DNA of 64,000 nt from Azoarcus sp. CIB (GCF_001190925.1 NZ_CP011072.1:3162001-3226000); one strand, 5' to 3'. Shown: positions 1 through 11,011, numbered from the stretch's first letter. Program-made: numbers and translations. The notes: a model not told the origin generated them from the sequence alone.

Positions 1-524
1 TCCGACTCGAAGGTCACCATCCCCCCGACCCTGAACTCCAGACGCCCCAGACCGACGCGATCGCCGACCGCGACGCCGAGGGCCGCCTGCAAGCGCTCGT
101 CGAGCCAGATTTCGCCGCGCGCGGGGATGCGATTGACGATGGCATCGGCCTGATTGGGGCCCGCGGCGACACGGATGTGCCCACGCAAGGGGTAGCCCGC
201 GTCGACGACTTTCACGCCGGCAAGCTGCGCGACACTTTCGGTGCTCACCATGCTGGTGAACAGGACGGTGCGGGCATGCTGCAGACCCAGCCTTTCGGCC
301 TCGCCGCGATAGCTGTCGTCCCACGGGTGATCAGCCCGCAGCAGCAGATCCCCGCCCATCAACTGGTTTGCTTCGCGATCGAGTCCGCGGGCGACGCGAT
401 CGGCGAGGAAACCCACGCTGGCAAGGCAGGCCACCGCAATGACGATGGCGATGCCCAGCAGGTGGAGTTCCCCCGCCCGCAAATCGCGCATCATCATGCG
501 CAGGGCGAGATGCAGTGTTCTCAT
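1..524 (-). CDS. ABC transporter permease, FtsX/YbbP type (partial)
   Basis: This is the N-terminal part of a membrane permease; the rest lies beyond the left edge. The translation starts MRTLHLALRMMMRDLRAGEL and has one hydrophobic segment near residues 20-38. An extracytoplasmic MacB/FtsX-like stretch follows, with the motif NQLMGGDLLLRADHPW. That start and the motif resemble YbbP-type permeases, which pair with an ATPase such as YbbA. The ATPase and the later membrane segments are not in the window, so substrate and partner are unknown. The ATG at 524 lies 31 bases downstream of the amidohydrolase stop on the same strand, so co-transcription is possible. Confidence 0.75.
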   Translation of the reverse strand, partial: MRTLHLALRMMMRDLRAGELHLLGIAIVIAVACLASVGFLADRVARGLDREANQLMGGDLLLRADHPWDDSYRGEAERLGLQHARTVLFTSMVSTESVAQLAGVKVVDAGYPLRGHIRVAAGPNQADAIVNRIPARGEIWLDERLQAALGVAVGDRVGLGRLEFRVGGMVTFES

Positions 525-555
525 GCGCGGGTGGACGGCCCGCGCCGCGAAAGGT

Positions 556-1722
556 TCAGGCCTTTGGCAGCAGCCGTCGCACGAGTTCGACCCAATAGGC
601 GACGCCGAACGGAATGATGGCGTCGTTGAAATCGTAATGCGGATTGTGGAGGGTGCAGCCACCTTCGCCGGGGCCGTTGCCTATCCACACGTAGCAGCCC
701 GGTTTGTGGCGCAGGTAGAAGGCGAAATCCTCGGCGCCCATGCTCGGGGGCATGTCTGTCAGGACGCTGGCGCCGGGCAGGCTGCCGGCCACGGCAGCGC
801 AGATCGCGGCTTCGTCCGCGGTGTTGATCGTCGGCGGGTAGCCGCGGCGGTAATCGACCTCGACGCTGACCCCATGGCTCGCGGCGACACCATCGCCGAT
901 GCGGGCAATGGTCGCTTCGATGCGGTACTGTACCGCGGCGCTGAACGCACGCACGGTGCCACACAGCTTCGCCCGATCCGGGATGACGTTGTAGGCTTCG
1001 CCCGCATGGAACTGTGTCACGGACACGACTGCGGAATCGAGGGGGTCGAGGGTGCGGCTGACGACCGTCTGAAGCGCCTGCACCAGCGCGGCCCCTGCGA
1101 TGATGGAGTCGGTGCCGAGGTGCGGCATCGCACCATGTGCGCCCTGGCCGCGAATCTCGATGTCGAAGCGATCGGCGCTCGCCATGACGGGCCCGTCATG
1201 CACGGCGAATTGCCCCGCCGGCAAGCCCGGCCAGTTGTGCATGCCGAAGATGGAAGCCATGGGGAAGCGGTCGAACAAACCGTCGTCGACCATCGCATCG
1301 GCGCCGCCCTCACCCTCTTCGGCCGGCTGGAAGATGAAATATGCGGTGCCGTCAAAGTCGGGGTGGGCAGCGAGCACCTCGGCGGCGCCGAGCAGCATCG
1401 TCGTGTGGCCGTCGTGGCCACAGGCATGCATGCAGCCTGCGTGCTGGGAGACATGCGCGAAGTCGTTGCGCTCCTGGATGGGCAGGGCGTCCATGTCGGC
1501 ACGCAGGCCGATGGCACGCAGGCTGCGGCCGGCCTTGAGCACGCCGACGACACCGGTGCCGCCAAGGCCGCGATGCACCTCGACGCCGAGGGCCTCGAGG
1601 CGGCGTGCGACGAGTTCGGCGGTACGGCGCTCTTCGAAAGCGAGTTCGGGATGGGCGTGGATATCGCGCCGCAGCGCGGTCAACGCGGGGTGGCACTGCC
1701 GGATTTTTTCGGGGATGCTCAT
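556..1722 (-). CDS. M20-family amidohydrolase (hippurate hydrolase/HipO type)
   Basis: A metal-dependent amidohydrolase of about 388 residues that probably cleaves N-acyl amino acids such as hippurate. Visible motifs are DIHAHPELAFEE near the N-terminus, GLRADMDALPI, the metal-binding HACGHDGHTTMLLGAAEVL, and FQPAEEGEGGADAMVDDG with the catalytic glutamate pair. The length fits the M20D group. The frame is open upstream to 1824, but I chose the ATG at 1722 because GGTGAGG stands just before it and the family homology begins there. Substrate cannot be fixed from sequence. Hippurate would be plausible in an aromatic degrader because it releases benzoate. Confidence 0.85.
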   Translation of the reverse strand: MSIPEKIRQCHPALTALRRDIHAHPELAFEERRTAELVARRLEALGVEVHRGLGGTGVVGVLKAGRSLRAIGLRADMDALPIQERNDFAHVSQHAGCMHACGHDGHTTMLLGAAEVLAAHPDFDGTAYFIFQPAEEGEGGADAMVDDGLFDRFPMASIFGMHNWPGLPAGQFAVHDGPVMASADRFDIEIRGQGAHGAMPHLGTDSIIAGAALVQALQTVVSRTLDPLDSAVVSVTQFHAGEAYNVIPDRAKLCGTVRAFSAAVQYRIEATIARIGDGVAASHGVSVEVDYRRGYPPTINTADEAAICAAVAGSLPGASVLTDMPPSMGAEDFAFYLRHKPGCYVWIGNGPGEGGCTLHNPHYDFNDAIIPFGVAYWVELVRRLLPKA

Positions 1723-1859
1723 GGCCTCACCTGTCGTCGCAGGTTTGCGATGCGGTTGTCTGTCGGGGAACATTCCGAGTGTAATGGGCATCGCGCCGCG
1801 CGTCGATCTCGCGGATCCGCACACCGCCCGTGCGTCGAAACCTGCCCAGGAATTGCTGC

Positions 1860-2816
1860 GTGAAACTGTTCTACGCCGACCATTTCGTCCTGCCCCTGCC
1901 CGAGGGACACCGATTTCCGATGGAGAAGTATTCCCGTCTGCGCGAGCGGCTCACGCGCAGCGGACGCTTCTCGCACGACGACTTTACGGTCCCCGCGGCG
2001 GCCAGCGATACGGAGATTCTGCGCGCACACGATGCGGGCTACGTCGAGCGTGTGGCGTGCGGGACCCTGGATCCGGCCGAGCAGCGGCGGATCGGCTTTC
2101 CGTGGTCCGAACAGATGGTGGAACGCTCGCGACGCTCGGCGGGGGCGACGCTCGCCGCATGCCGGCACGCGCTGGTCGAGGGATGTGCTGCGAATCTCGC
2201 CGGCGGAACGCACCACGCCCATCGCGATTTCGGCTCGGGCTTCTGCGTGTTCAACGACGCGGCCATCGCGGCGCTGGCGATGCGCGCGGAAGGCCGCGTG
2301 CGGGCGGTGGCGATCATCGACTGTGACGTGCATCAGGGCGATGGTACCGCCACGATCCTCGCTGGCGAGCCGGACGTGTTCACGCTGAGCCTTCACGGCG
2401 AGAAGAATTTCCCCTTCCGCAAGGCGGTATCGAGCCTCGACATCGAGCTTCCCGACGGGACCGGGGACGCGGCCTATCTTGCGGCGCTTCGCGGCGGACT
2501 GGAGCAGGGATTCGCGGCGGTGCAGCCGGACCTCGCGATCTATCTTGCCGGCGCCGACCCGTATCGCGATGATCGCCTGGGACGTCTTGGGCTGAGCTTC
2601 GAGGGGCTGGCCGCGCGGGACGAGATGGTGCTGCAACACTGCGTCGAGCACGGAACGCCGGTCGCAATCGCGATGGCGGGCGGTTACGCGCGGGAAATCG
2701 ACGACACCGTCGCCATCCACGCGACGACGATCACGACGGCGGCCTGCTTCGCGCCTGCCCTGCAAGCCGCTGCGCTTGAACGGACGGCACGCGGATCCGC
2801 GCCGCCTCCCCGATAA
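1860..2816 (+). CDS. Histone deacetylase-family hydrolase (AcuC/HDAC-like)
   Basis: A cytoplasmic zinc hydrolase of the arginase/deacetylase fold, about 318 residues. Bacterial members deacetylate acetyl-lysine or small amides. The translation shows the HHAHRDFGSGFCVFNDAA block, the zinc ligands in DCDVHQGDGTA, and the third Asp in AGADPYRDDRLGRL. The GTG at 1860 is preferred: AGGA lies upstream and the conserved KLFYADHFVLPLPEGHRFPM block begins there. An earlier GTG at 1830 would add ten unlikely residues. The gene is divergent from the amidohydrolase. The natural substrate is unknown. Confidence 0.85.
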   Translation: MKLFYADHFVLPLPEGHRFPMEKYSRLRERLTRSGRFSHDDFTVPAAASDTEILRAHDAGYVERVACGTLDPAEQRRIGFPWSEQMVERSRRSAGATLAACRHALVEGCAANLAGGTHHAHRDFGSGFCVFNDAAIAALAMRAEGRVRAVAIIDCDVHQGDGTATILAGEPDVFTLSLHGEKNFPFRKAVSSLDIELPDGTGDAAYLAALRGGLEQGFAAVQPDLAIYLAGADPYRDDRLGRLGLSFEGLAARDEMVLQHCVEHGTPVAIAMAGGYAREIDDTVAIHATTITTAACFAPALQAAALERTARGSAPPPR

Positions 2817-2823
2817 GTATCGT

Positions 2824-3477
2824 TCAGCGCGCGCCGGCGGCCTGCCGGCGGTTGCGTTCTGCGCGCAGCAGAGCGGCAATGTCGGTGTTCCCGTTTTCCT
2901 GCGCCCAGCTTTCGGCGGTGAAGCCGGCGTCGTTCTTCTGGTCGAGATCGGCACCGGTCTTCAACAGGCGGCGGACGACGTCGATGTGACCGTTACGCGC
3001 CGCCAGCATCAACGCGTTCGAAGCGTTCGGCGCCAGTGCGCCGGCGTCCGCGCCGCGTGCGAGCAGTCGGTCGACGATCTCGGTACGCCCCTCGAAGGCT
3101 GCGTATGTGAGTGGCGTCCAGCCGTCGTGGTTCACCTCGGCACCGGCGTCGAGCAGGAGGTCAACGATGGCCGTTTCACCCTTGAGCACCGCCAACATCA
3201 GCGCGGAGTCGCCCGCCGCATTGCGCAGCGACACCTTGGGGCGATGCTTGAGCAGCTCCTTCACGGTATCGAGGTTGCCTTCACGCGCAGCGAGGATCAG
3301 CAGGGAACTGCCCTGCGCGTCGACGGTGTTCGGATCCACGCCGCGCGAGATGAGCTGCATGAGTTGCGGCGTGTCGCCGCGGCGCGCCGAGCTGAGCGCA
3401 TCTTCGTAGCTGTCGGCGTGCGCCGCTGCGCCGAAGAGCGAGCTTGCGAGGATCGCGGAGAGGACCAGGCGCTTCAT
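2824..3477 (-). CDS. Exported ankyrin-repeat protein
   Basis: 217 residues. It begins with a signal peptide (MKRLVLSAILASSLFGAAAHA) and continues with about five ankyrin repeats of 33 residues, for example the runs around DAQGSSLLILAAREGNLDTV and DGWTPLTYAAFEGRTEIVD. It is probably a periplasmic protein-interaction module. It ends with a polar Arg/Ala tail. The start at 3477 is set by the signal peptide. It lies 4 bases downstream of the tatD stop on the same strand, so it is the last gene of the mltG-tmk-holB-pilZ-tatD run. The partner is unknown. Confidence 0.85.
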   Translation of the reverse strand: MKRLVLSAILASSLFGAAAHADSYEDALSSARRGDTPQLMQLISRGVDPNTVDAQGSSLLILAAREGNLDTVKELLKHRPKVSLRNAAGDSALMLAVLKGETAIVDLLLDAGAEVNHDGWTPLTYAAFEGRTEIVDRLLARGADAGALAPNASNALMLAARNGHIDVVRRLLKTGADLDQKNDAGFTAESWAQENGNTDIAALLRAERNRRQAAGAR

Positions 3478-3481
3478 CGAT

Positions 3482-4255
3482 TCAGTGGGCTTGTGCATGG
3501 CGGAACAGTCGGAAGAAGTTTTCGGTGGTGGCAGCTTCGATGCGCTCGAGCGGCTCGTTGCGCAGGCGGGCGATCTCTTCGGCAACATGGACGACCCAGG
3601 CAGGCTCGTTGGTCTTGCCGCGATGCGGGACCGGCGCCAGATACGGGGCATCGGTTTCGATCAGCAGGCGGTCGAGCGGCACGTATTGTGCGACCGCCTT
3701 CAGGTCCTTGGCATTCTTGAACGTGACGATGCCCGAGAACGAGATGTAGAAGCCGAGATCGAGGGCGGCCTCGGCGACTTCGCGCGATTCGGTGAAGCAG
3801 TGCATCACGCCGCCAGCCTCGCCGGCCCCCTCCTCGCGCATCAGGCGCAGGGTGTCGTCGGCGGCGGAACGCGTATGCACGATCAACGGCTTGCAGCACT
3901 TGCGGGCCGCGCGGATGTGGGTGCGGAAGCGCTCGCGCTGCCATTCGGGCGCGTCCTTCTGCCAGTAGTAGTCGAGCCCGGTCTCGCCGATCGCGACGAT
4001 TTTGGGGTGGTCGGCCAGCGCCAGCAGGCGCGCTTCGTCCGGTTCTTCCACGCCGTCGTTGTCCGGATGCACGCCCACGGAGGCGAACAGATTGGGGTGG
4101 CGCTCCGCGAGGGCGAGGACGCGGGGGAAATCTTCCATCTTGACGCTGACGCACAGCGCGTGGCCGACGCGGTTCTCGGCCATCGCTGCGAGGATGGCCT
4201 CTTCGCGCTCGGCCAGGTCGGGGAAATCCAGGTGACAGTGTGAATCTACGAACAT
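3482..4255 (-). CDS. TatD-family metal-dependent deoxyribonuclease
   Basis: 257 residues with the full TatD/YcfH signature: the N-terminal metal site VDSHCHLDFPDL, ETGLDYYW, the HTRSA and HCFTES metal ligands, and ETDAPYLAPVPHRGKTNEP near the C-terminus. The family has 3'-5' exonuclease activity and acts in the cytoplasm. It sits downstream of holB and pilZ as in many beta- and gammaproteobacteria (the YcfH position), which supports an orthologous assignment. Ten bases separate it from the pilZ stop. Confidence 0.92.
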   Translation of the reverse strand: MFVDSHCHLDFPDLAEREEAILAAMAENRVGHALCVSVKMEDFPRVLALAERHPNLFASVGVHPDNDGVEEPDEARLLALADHPKIVAIGETGLDYYWQKDAPEWQRERFRTHIRAARKCCKPLIVHTRSAADDTLRLMREEGAGEAGGVMHCFTESREVAEAALDLGFYISFSGIVTFKNAKDLKAVAQYVPLDRLLIETDAPYLAPVPHRGKTNEPAWVVHVAEEIARLRNEPLERIEAATTENFFRLFRHAQAH

Positions 4256-4265
4256 CGGTGAAGCT

Positions 4266-4631
4266 TCAGAGGGTATGGGTGGGGCGGTTGGAGCCGAGGT
4301 GGCCGGCGAGGATCTGCTCGATGCGCGCGCGCAGCGCCTTGCCGGATTCGTCCGAACTGAAGTGCACGCCGATACCCTGGGTCTTGCCGCCTTGGGCGCC
4401 GTGGGGGGTGACCCATACGACGGTGGCCGCGACCGGATGCTTGGTCGGGTCGTCCATCAGCTGCAGCAGCATGAACACCTCGTCCCCGAGCGCATGCACG
4501 CGCGGCGTGGGAACGAAGATGCCGCCATTGGCCAGAAAGGGCATGTAGGCGGCGTATAGCGCGGATTTCGAGTTGATGTTCAGCGACAGCACGCTGGGGC
4601 GTGCGACGCTCGGTTTGGGAGCTTCGCTCAT
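4266..4631 (-). CDS. pilZ: PilZ-domain protein (type IV pilus assembly PilZ)
   Basis: 121 residues forming a single PilZ-like domain, with the core NGGIFVPTPRVHALGDEVFMLLQLMDDP and the end of the barrel GIGVHFSSDE. The classical c-di-GMP signature RxxxR is absent, as in the pilus-assembly PilZ subfamily encoded next to holB. It likely supports type IV pilus function. ATG overlaps the holB stop by 4 bases, indicating translational coupling. Confidence 0.88.
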   Translation of the reverse strand: MSEAPKPSVARPSVLSLNINSKSALYAAYMPFLANGGIFVPTPRVHALGDEVFMLLQLMDDPTKHPVAATVVWVTPHGAQGGKTQGIGVHFSSDESGKALRARIEQILAGHLGSNRPTHTL

Positions 4632-5686
4632 CGGCGGGTTCCGGTCACGGCGCGTGCATAGCGCAGGAGCATGTCTTCGAGCATCAGCCTTGCATTCAGC
4701 GGATGCTGTGCGACCCGGCGAATCCGGGCGAGTTCATTGTAGCAGTTCGTCACGGCGGCCACGCTCGTGCGCTGGGCGAGCGCGGCGATGACGCCATCCT
4801 CGCCGGGGAAGAAGCGCAGGCGCCCGCCGAGGCGCAGCGATGCGAGGTCGGTGACCCAGCGCTGCAGCCACTCGACGAGCTGCGACATGCCGAAGCCGGC
4901 GGCGAGCGCTTCCTTGGACTTGAGCCAGATTTCCCATTGACCGGCGAGTTTCAGCGGATCGGCGGCCGGCAGCGCCGCGATGTCCTTCACGAAGCGCCGT
5001 AGGAGGGCATCCGAGCCGCTCTTCGCGAGGCGCTGGGCTGCGAGCGGCATGCCGCCGGTCAGCGCGAGCAAGTCCGCGGGTGGCGCATCCGGGCAGGAGA
5101 GCCATTGCGCGACGACGTCTTCCGCCGGACGCGCGAAGCTCCACTGCTGGCAGCGGCTGCGGATCGTGGGCAGCAGGCGACGCGGCGCCGACGACACAAG
5201 CAGGAAGACGCAGCCTTCCGGCGGCTCTTCGAGCAGTTTCAGCAGCGCGTTGGCGGTGAAGGCGTTCATCGCCTCGGCCGGATCGACGACGATCACGCGC
5301 CGGCTGCTCTGGTGTCCGGTCACCGAGAGCGCTTCCTGCAGGTCGCGGATCTGTTCGATCCGGATCTGCGAGGACTTTTTCTTGCCGCTGCCGCCGTCGC
5401 CGCCCTCGCTGCCGTCCCCTGCTTCGCTCTCCGGCGCCGCATCGGCTTCAGGGACGATGGGCAGCAGGTCGGGGTGATTACCGGAAAGCCGCAGCTGGCA
5501 GGGCACGCAGTGACCGCAGGCATGCCCGTCCACGGCAGGGGCCGTGCACAACAGGCGTGCCGCGAGCGCGTCGGCGAGGTCGCGCTTGCCGAGGCCTTCC
5601 GGTCCGACGAAGAGCAGCGCATGCGGCAGCCGCCCGCCGAGGCCGACCAGCCGCTGCCAGGTCTCGTGCAGCCAGGGGTAGATCAT
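4628..5686 (-). CDS. holB: DNA polymerase III subunit delta'
   Basis: 352-residue clamp-loader subunit. The N-terminal AAA+ domain has a P-loop-like [13 protein letters not shown], a zinc-binding cysteine set near residues 45-65 (CTAP..CGHCVPC) and the SRCQQW sensor region. The Gly/Ser/Asp-rich stretch around residues 85-105 ([17 protein letters not shown]) is an insertion that looks unstructured. It helps load the beta clamp together with delta and tau/gamma. It overlaps the tmk stop by 4 bases and the pilZ start by 4 bases. Confidence 0.93.
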   Translation of the reverse strand: MIYPWLHETWQRLVGLGGRLPHALLFVGPEGLGKRDLADALAARLLCTAPAVDGHACGHCVPCQLRLSGNHPDLLPIVPEADAAPESEAGDGSEGGDGGSGKKKSSQIRIEQIRDLQEALSVTGHQSSRRVIVVDPAEAMNAFTANALLKLLEEPPEGCVFLLVSSAPRRLLPTIRSRCQQWSFARPAEDVVAQWLSCPDAPPADLLALTGGMPLAAQRLAKSGSDALLRRFVKDIAALPAADPLKLAGQWEIWLKSKEALAAGFGMSQLVEWLQRWVTDLASLRLGGRLRFFPGEDGVIAALAQRTSVAAVTNCYNELARIRRVAQHPLNARLMLEDMLLRYARAVTGTRR

Positions 5687-6315
5687 CGGAAGAAACGCTC
5701 CGCGACGATCGCCTCGATCTCGGAACGGATCTGTTCGGGCGCGCGGTCGGCCGCGATGACGCAGATACGCTGCGGCGCCATGCGTGCGCGGTTGAGGTAG
5801 GCCGCACGCACGCGCTCGAAGAAATCACGCTGCTCGCGCTCGAAACGGTCCGGCGCGGTGCCGGTGTTGGCGACGCGTGCGGCGGCGATTTCCGGCGGCA
5901 GGTCGAAGACAAGTGTCAAGTCGGGCTGGAAGCCGGGGTGAACCCATTCCTCGAGAGCGGAGAATTTCGCCGCGTCGAGCCCGCGCCCGCCGACCTGGTA
6001 GGCGTAGGTGGCGTCGGTGAAGCGATCGGACACGACCCAGCTGCCAGCGTCAAGCGCGGGATGGATGCGGGCGGCGAGATGTTCGCGGCGCGCGGCGAAC
6101 ATCAGCATCGCCTCGGTTTCGAGGTGCATGGGTTCGTGCAGCAGAAGCTCGCGGAGTTTCTCGCCGAGGGCCGTGCCGCCCGGTTCGCGGGTCTGGTCCA
6201 CGGTCAGCCCGCGCGCCTGGAGGAGCGCGACGACCGCCGCGATCTGGCTGCTCTTGCCCGCCCCGTCGATGCCTTCGAAGGTGATGAAGCGCCCGCGGGC
6301 GCGCGTCTGGTTCAA
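5683..6315 (-). CDS. tmk: Thymidylate kinase
   Basis: dTMP to dTDP kinase, 210 residues from the chosen start. Visible motifs are the P-loop [29 protein letters not shown] and the [18 protein letters not shown] lid and base region. The frame is open far upstream into mltG, but the family starts near RFITFEG. I chose TTG at 6315, which overlaps the mltG stop by 4 bases (TTGA), with a purine-rich GGGGATCGGGAA just upstream. The resulting length matches the family. This is an essential nucleotide-metabolism gene, coupled to holB. Confidence 0.92.
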   Translation of the reverse strand: MNQTRARGRFITFEGIDGAGKSSQIAAVVALLQARGLTVDQTREPGGTALGEKLRELLLHEPMHLETEAMLMFAARREHLAARIHPALDAGSWVVSDRFTDATYAYQVGGRGLDAAKFSALEEWVHPGFQPDLTLVFDLPPEIAAARVANTGTAPDRFEREQRDFFERVRAAYLNRARMAPQRICVIAADRAPEQIRSEIEAIVAERFFR

Positions 6316-7313
6316 CTTCCCGATCCCCGCTGATAACGATTGACGGCCTTGTTGTGGTCGTTGAGGTTGGAGGAAAACTCGCTGGTCCCGTCGCCGCGCG
6401 AGACGAAATACAGGTATTCGGTCTGTGCCGGGCGGACCGCGGCGTTGAGCGATTCCTCGCCCGGCATCGCGATGGGTGTCGGCGGCAAGCCCGCGCGCGT
6501 GTAGGTGTTGTACAGGTGGTCGTTTTCGAGGTGCCATTTCTTCAGGCGGCCATCGAAAGTTTCGCCGTAGCCGTAGATCACCGTGGGGTCGGTCTGCAGA
6601 CGCATGCCGACGCGCAGCCGGTTGGCGAAGACCGAGGCGACCAGTCCGCGATCCTCGGGCCGTCCGGTCTCCTTCTCGACGATGGATGCGAGGATCAGCG
6701 CCTCGTAGGGCGACGAAAGAGGAACCCGCGGATCACGCGTTTGCCACGCCTGCGAGAGGCGCTGCTTCATCGCCGAGTAGGCGCGGCGCAACACTGCAAC
6801 GGCGCTCGACTGCTTGTCGAAGAGGTAGGTATCGGGGAAGAACAGCCCTTCCGGATGCGTTTCCGTCGCACCGATCGCACGCAGGATGTCGGCATCGGCA
6901 AGGCCGGCGGTGTCCTGCAACAGGTGCGGATTGGATTCCAGCGCCGCGCGCACCTGGCGGAAATTCCAGCCTTCGACGAAGCGGACTTCCGCCTGCGAGA
7001 CGTCGCCGCTGGAGAGCTTCAGGATGAGCAGCCAGGGCGTGATGCCCTGATGCACTTCGTAGCTGCCCGCCATGATGCGGCCGGCCTTGCCGGTGATCCG
7101 GGCGATCCAGTACAGCGCCCGGGGACTGACATCGACGCCCGCCGCAGCGATCGCCGCCGCCGCCTGGCGCATCGTGTGCCCGCGCTGGACCGTGAAGTCG
7201 ACGACTGGCTGCGCCAGATTGAGCGGACGCTGCGCATACCACCACGCAGCGGCGGACACGGCCGCGATGGCGAGCGCGAGTGCGATCAGCAGGCGGAGGA
7301 CGAAGGGCTTCAT
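6312..7313 (-). CDS. mltG: Endolytic murein transglycosylase MltG (YceG)
   Basis: 333 residues: a short cytoplasmic start, one membrane helix at about residues 7-25, then the YceG catalytic domain with the signature [19 protein letters not shown] that contains the catalytic glutamate, and [13 protein letters not shown]. It cleaves nascent glycan strands in the periplasm. It is the first gene of the minus-strand run mltG-tmk-holB-pilZ-tatD. Confidence 0.93.
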   Translation of the reverse strand: MKPFVLRLLIALALAIAAVSAAAWWYAQRPLNLAQPVVDFTVQRGHTMRQAAAAIAAAGVDVSPRALYWIARITGKAGRIMAGSYEVHQGITPWLLILKLSSGDVSQAEVRFVEGWNFRQVRAALESNPHLLQDTAGLADADILRAIGATETHPEGLFFPDTYLFDKQSSAVAVLRRAYSAMKQRLSQAWQTRDPRVPLSSPYEALILASIVEKETGRPEDRGLVASVFANRLRVGMRLQTDPTVIYGYGETFDGRLKKWHLENDHLYNTYTRAGLPPTPIAMPGEESLNAAVRPAQTEYLYFVSRGDGTSEFSSNLNDHNKAVNRYQRGSGS

Positions 7314-7394
7314 CGGAACGGTTATCGTGGCGCGACGCGCGGCGAGGAGGCTGGCGGAAATGTTTGGCCCGCAACCATTGCGTCTGCGGGGCCC

Positions 7395-7400
7395 TATAAT
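7395..7400 (+). promoter_or_regulatory. Candidate -10 box for ygfZ
   Basis: A perfect TATAAT lies 45 bases before the ygfZ ATG, in the 132-base divergent gap between mltG and ygfZ. No convincing -35 hexamer is seen at 17 bases, so this is only a candidate. Confidence 0.35.
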
Positions 7401-7445
7401 ACTTCATCCCAATTCCACATCCCTCCCCCGCCCCGACAAACGCAC

Positions 7446-8483
7446 ATGAATACGCTCTGGACAGAATTTCTCGTACGCGAAGGCGCCACGCTGGAAGACT
7501 CCGGCATCCGTTTCGATGCACCGGAAGCGGAGGCGAGCGCGGTGGAATCCGGCACCGTAGTCGTGCCGCTGATGCACCTCGGCCTGACCCGCTGCGCGGG
7601 CGACGACTCGGTCGCCTTCCTGCACAACCTGTTGTCGAACGACGTCAAGAAGCTGGGGCCGCAGTCGGCGCAGTGGTCCAGCTTCAATACGCCCAAGGGC
7701 CGCATGCTCGCCAGCCTGCTGCTGTGGAACGACGACGCCGGCCAGATGATTGCCGCGTCGGCCGATGTTCAGCCGATGCTGCAGAAGAAGCTGTCGATGT
7801 ACGTGCTGCGCAGCAAGGTGAAGCTTGCCGACGCCACGCCGGACACCGTGCTGCTCGGCGTGAGCGGAGCCGCCGCGGACGCAGCGCTGGCGAAAGCCGG
7901 CATTGCGGCGCCGCTTGCCCCGATGACGCAGTCGGTGGCCGGCGAAGTGCGCTGCATCCGGCTCGACCAGCGTAATTTCGTCGTCGCGGTGCCGGCGACG
8001 GCGGCACCCGAGGTCTTCGCAAAGCTCGCCGCGGGCGGCGCGACGAAGGCGGGAACGGCCGCGTGGCAACTTGCGATGATCCGCGCCGGCCTGCCGCTGA
8101 TCACCGCGGCGACGCAGGAAGAGTTCGTCGCGCAGATGCTCAATTTCGAGGTCATCGGCGGCGTCAGTTTCAACAAGGGCTGCTACCCGGGCCAGGAGAT
8201 CGTCGCCCGCACGCAGTACCTCGGCAAGCTCAAGAAGCGCATGTACCGCGTGCATGTACCCGGTGACGCGCCACCCGCGGTCGGCGCCGACCTGTTCACG
8301 CCGGAATTCGGCGACCAGTCGGCCGGCAAGCTGGTGAACATCGTGGCCGCGCCCAAGGGCGGCTTCGAGGCGCTGGCGGTGATGCAGATCAGTTGCGCCG
8401 AAGCCGGCGAGGTGCATCTGGGCAGCCCGCAGGGGCCGCAGCTGCAGTTCCTCGACCTGCCTTACGCGCTGCCCGAAAAATGA
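7446..8483 (+). CDS. ygfZ: YgfZ/GcvT-family folate-binding protein (Fe-S cluster repair)
   Basis: 345 residues. The YgfZ fingerprint GCYPGQEIVARTQYLGKLKKRMYR is present around residue 245. Upstream lies the GcvT-like folate-binding region with HNLLSNDVKKLGP and FNTPKGRMLASLLLW. YgfZ uses tetrahydrofolate in maintaining certain Fe-S enzymes, including MiaB. The start at 7446 gives the usual family length; the frame is open upstream but antisense to mltG there. It is divergent from mltG, and the stop overlaps the next ATG by 4 bases. Confidence 0.92.
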   Translation: MNTLWTEFLVREGATLEDSGIRFDAPEAEASAVESGTVVVPLMHLGLTRCAGDDSVAFLHNLLSNDVKKLGPQSAQWSSFNTPKGRMLASLLLWNDDAGQMIAASADVQPMLQKKLSMYVLRSKVKLADATPDTVLLGVSGAAADAALAKAGIAAPLAPMTQSVAGEVRCIRLDQRNFVVAVPATAAPEVFAKLAAGGATKAGTAAWQLAMIRAGLPLITAATQEEFVAQMLNFEVIGGVSFNKGCYPGQEIVARTQYLGKLKKRMYRVHVPGDAPPAVGADLFTPEFGDQSAGKLVNIVAAPKGGFEALAVMQISCAEAGEVHLGSPQGPQLQFLDLPYALPEK

Positions 8484-8788
8484 GCGGCGACGCATCGGCT
8501 TGCGTGCATTACTTCGTCTATTACCGCGTCCGTGCCGATGCCGAGCACGAGGACGCGGAGGCGACGGTGCGCGCCATGCAGGCAGCGCTGGAACGACGCA
8601 CCGGTGTCGCGGGGCGGCTGATGGAGCGGCGCGGCGACGCGGTGACGTGGATGGAAGTCTATGAGGGCGTGGCCGACCCGGACGCTTTCGAGACGGCACT
8701 GCGGATCGAGGTGGACGCGCACCGGGCCGCGGGCATCGTCGAGCCCGGTTCAGCGCGCCATATGGAACGCTTCGTCGAATGTGCCTGA
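8480..8788 (+). CDS. DUF4936-type small protein
   Basis: 102 residues, cytoplasmic, no known activity. It contains HYFVYYRVRADAEHEDAEATVRAMQA, a mid region MERRGDAVTWMEVYEGV, and ends HMERFVECA. This pattern resembles the DUF4936 family found in betaproteobacteria, which looks like a ferredoxin-like antibiotic-monooxygenase-style fold. It overlaps ygfZ upstream (ATGA) and the NRDE gene downstream by 10 bases, so the three genes form one transcription unit. Confidence 0.75.
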   Translation: MSGDASACVHYFVYYRVRADAEHEDAEATVRAMQAALERRTGVAGRLMERRGDAVTWMEVYEGVADPDAFETALRIEVDAHRAAGIVEPGSARHMERFVECA

Positions 8789-9582
8789 TCGTCGTCGGCT
8801 GGCACGCCCATCCGGCCTATCCGCTGGTCGTCGCCGCCAATCGTGACGAGTTTCTCGCCCGTCCGGCAGTTCCGGCGCACTGGTGGACCGACGCCGCCGA
8901 CCTGCTCGCGGGGCGCGATCTCGAAGCGGGCGGGACGTGGATGGGCCTCAGCCGCGAAGCGGGCGGGACGTGGATGGGCCTCAGCCGCGGCGGCCGGTTC
9001 GCCGCGCTGACGAACTACCGTGACCCGACCCTCCATCGTCCGGGCGCGCCGTCACGCGGCACGCTGGTGCGCGACTGCCTGACCGGCAACGATGACGCGG
9101 ACCGGCAGCTGCGGAAAGTGGCCGAGGTCAGCGCGCAGTATGCGGCCTTCAACCTGCTGGTGAGCGACGGCCGGCAACTGGGGATCCATGAAAGCACGAC
9201 GGGTGCGGTGCGGATGCTCGACCCCGGCGTCTACGGGTTGTCGAACCATGTGCTCGACACGCCCTGGCCCAAGGTGAAGCTGGCACGCGAGCGCTTCACC
9301 GCGGCGCTCGGCCGCCTGCCGGACACGGACGCGTTCCTCGCACTGCTGCGCGACGACGAGCCGGCGCCCGATCATCACCTGCCGGAAACCGGCGTCAGCG
9401 CGGACTGGGAACGGTGGCTGTCGCCGGCATTCATCCGTGCGCCGGGCTACGGTACGCGCTGCTCGACGCTGATCCTGCTGGATCACGGCGGCAACGTGAC
9501 CTTTCGCGAATGGTCCTGGAACGAGCGGGGCGAGTTCGCGAGCGAAGTCGCGCACCGCTTCACGGTCGCGTCCGGCGGCTGA
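8779..9582 (+). CDS. NRDE/TANGO2-family protein
   Basis: 267 residues beginning MCLIVVGWHAHPAYPLVVAA, with the conserved NRDE motif (AANRDEFLARP) that names the family. The family belongs to the Ntn-hydrolase fold group, and the Cys at position 2 would be the nucleophile. The biochemical role is unsettled; the eukaryotic TANGO2 homologue is linked to lipid or haem trafficking. An internal tandem duplication of 11 residues (EAGGTWMGLSR, twice) lies at residues 49-70, in a normally single-copy motif. Confidence 0.85.
   Translation: MCLIVVGWHAHPAYPLVVAANRDEFLARPAVPAHWWTDAADLLAGRDLEAGGTWMGLSREAGGTWMGLSRGGRFAALTNYRDPTLHRPGAPSRGTLVRDCLTGNDDADRQLRKVAEVSAQYAAFNLLVSDGRQLGIHESTTGAVRMLDPGVYGLSNHVLDTPWPKVKLARERFTAALGRLPDTDAFLALLRDDEPAPDHHLPETGVSADWERWLSPAFIRAPGYGTRCSTLILLDHGGNVTFREWSWNERGEFASEVAHRFTVASGG
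8923..8988 (+). repeat. 33-bp perfect tandem duplication inside the NRDE gene
   Basis: Two identical adjacent 33-base copies (8923-8955 and 8956-8988) encode EAGGTWMGLSR twice and keep the frame. Perfect identity indicates a recent slippage event or an assembly duplication. Confidence 0.95.
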
Positions 9583-9587
9583 CGCCT

Positions 9588-11011
<1,424 letters not shown>

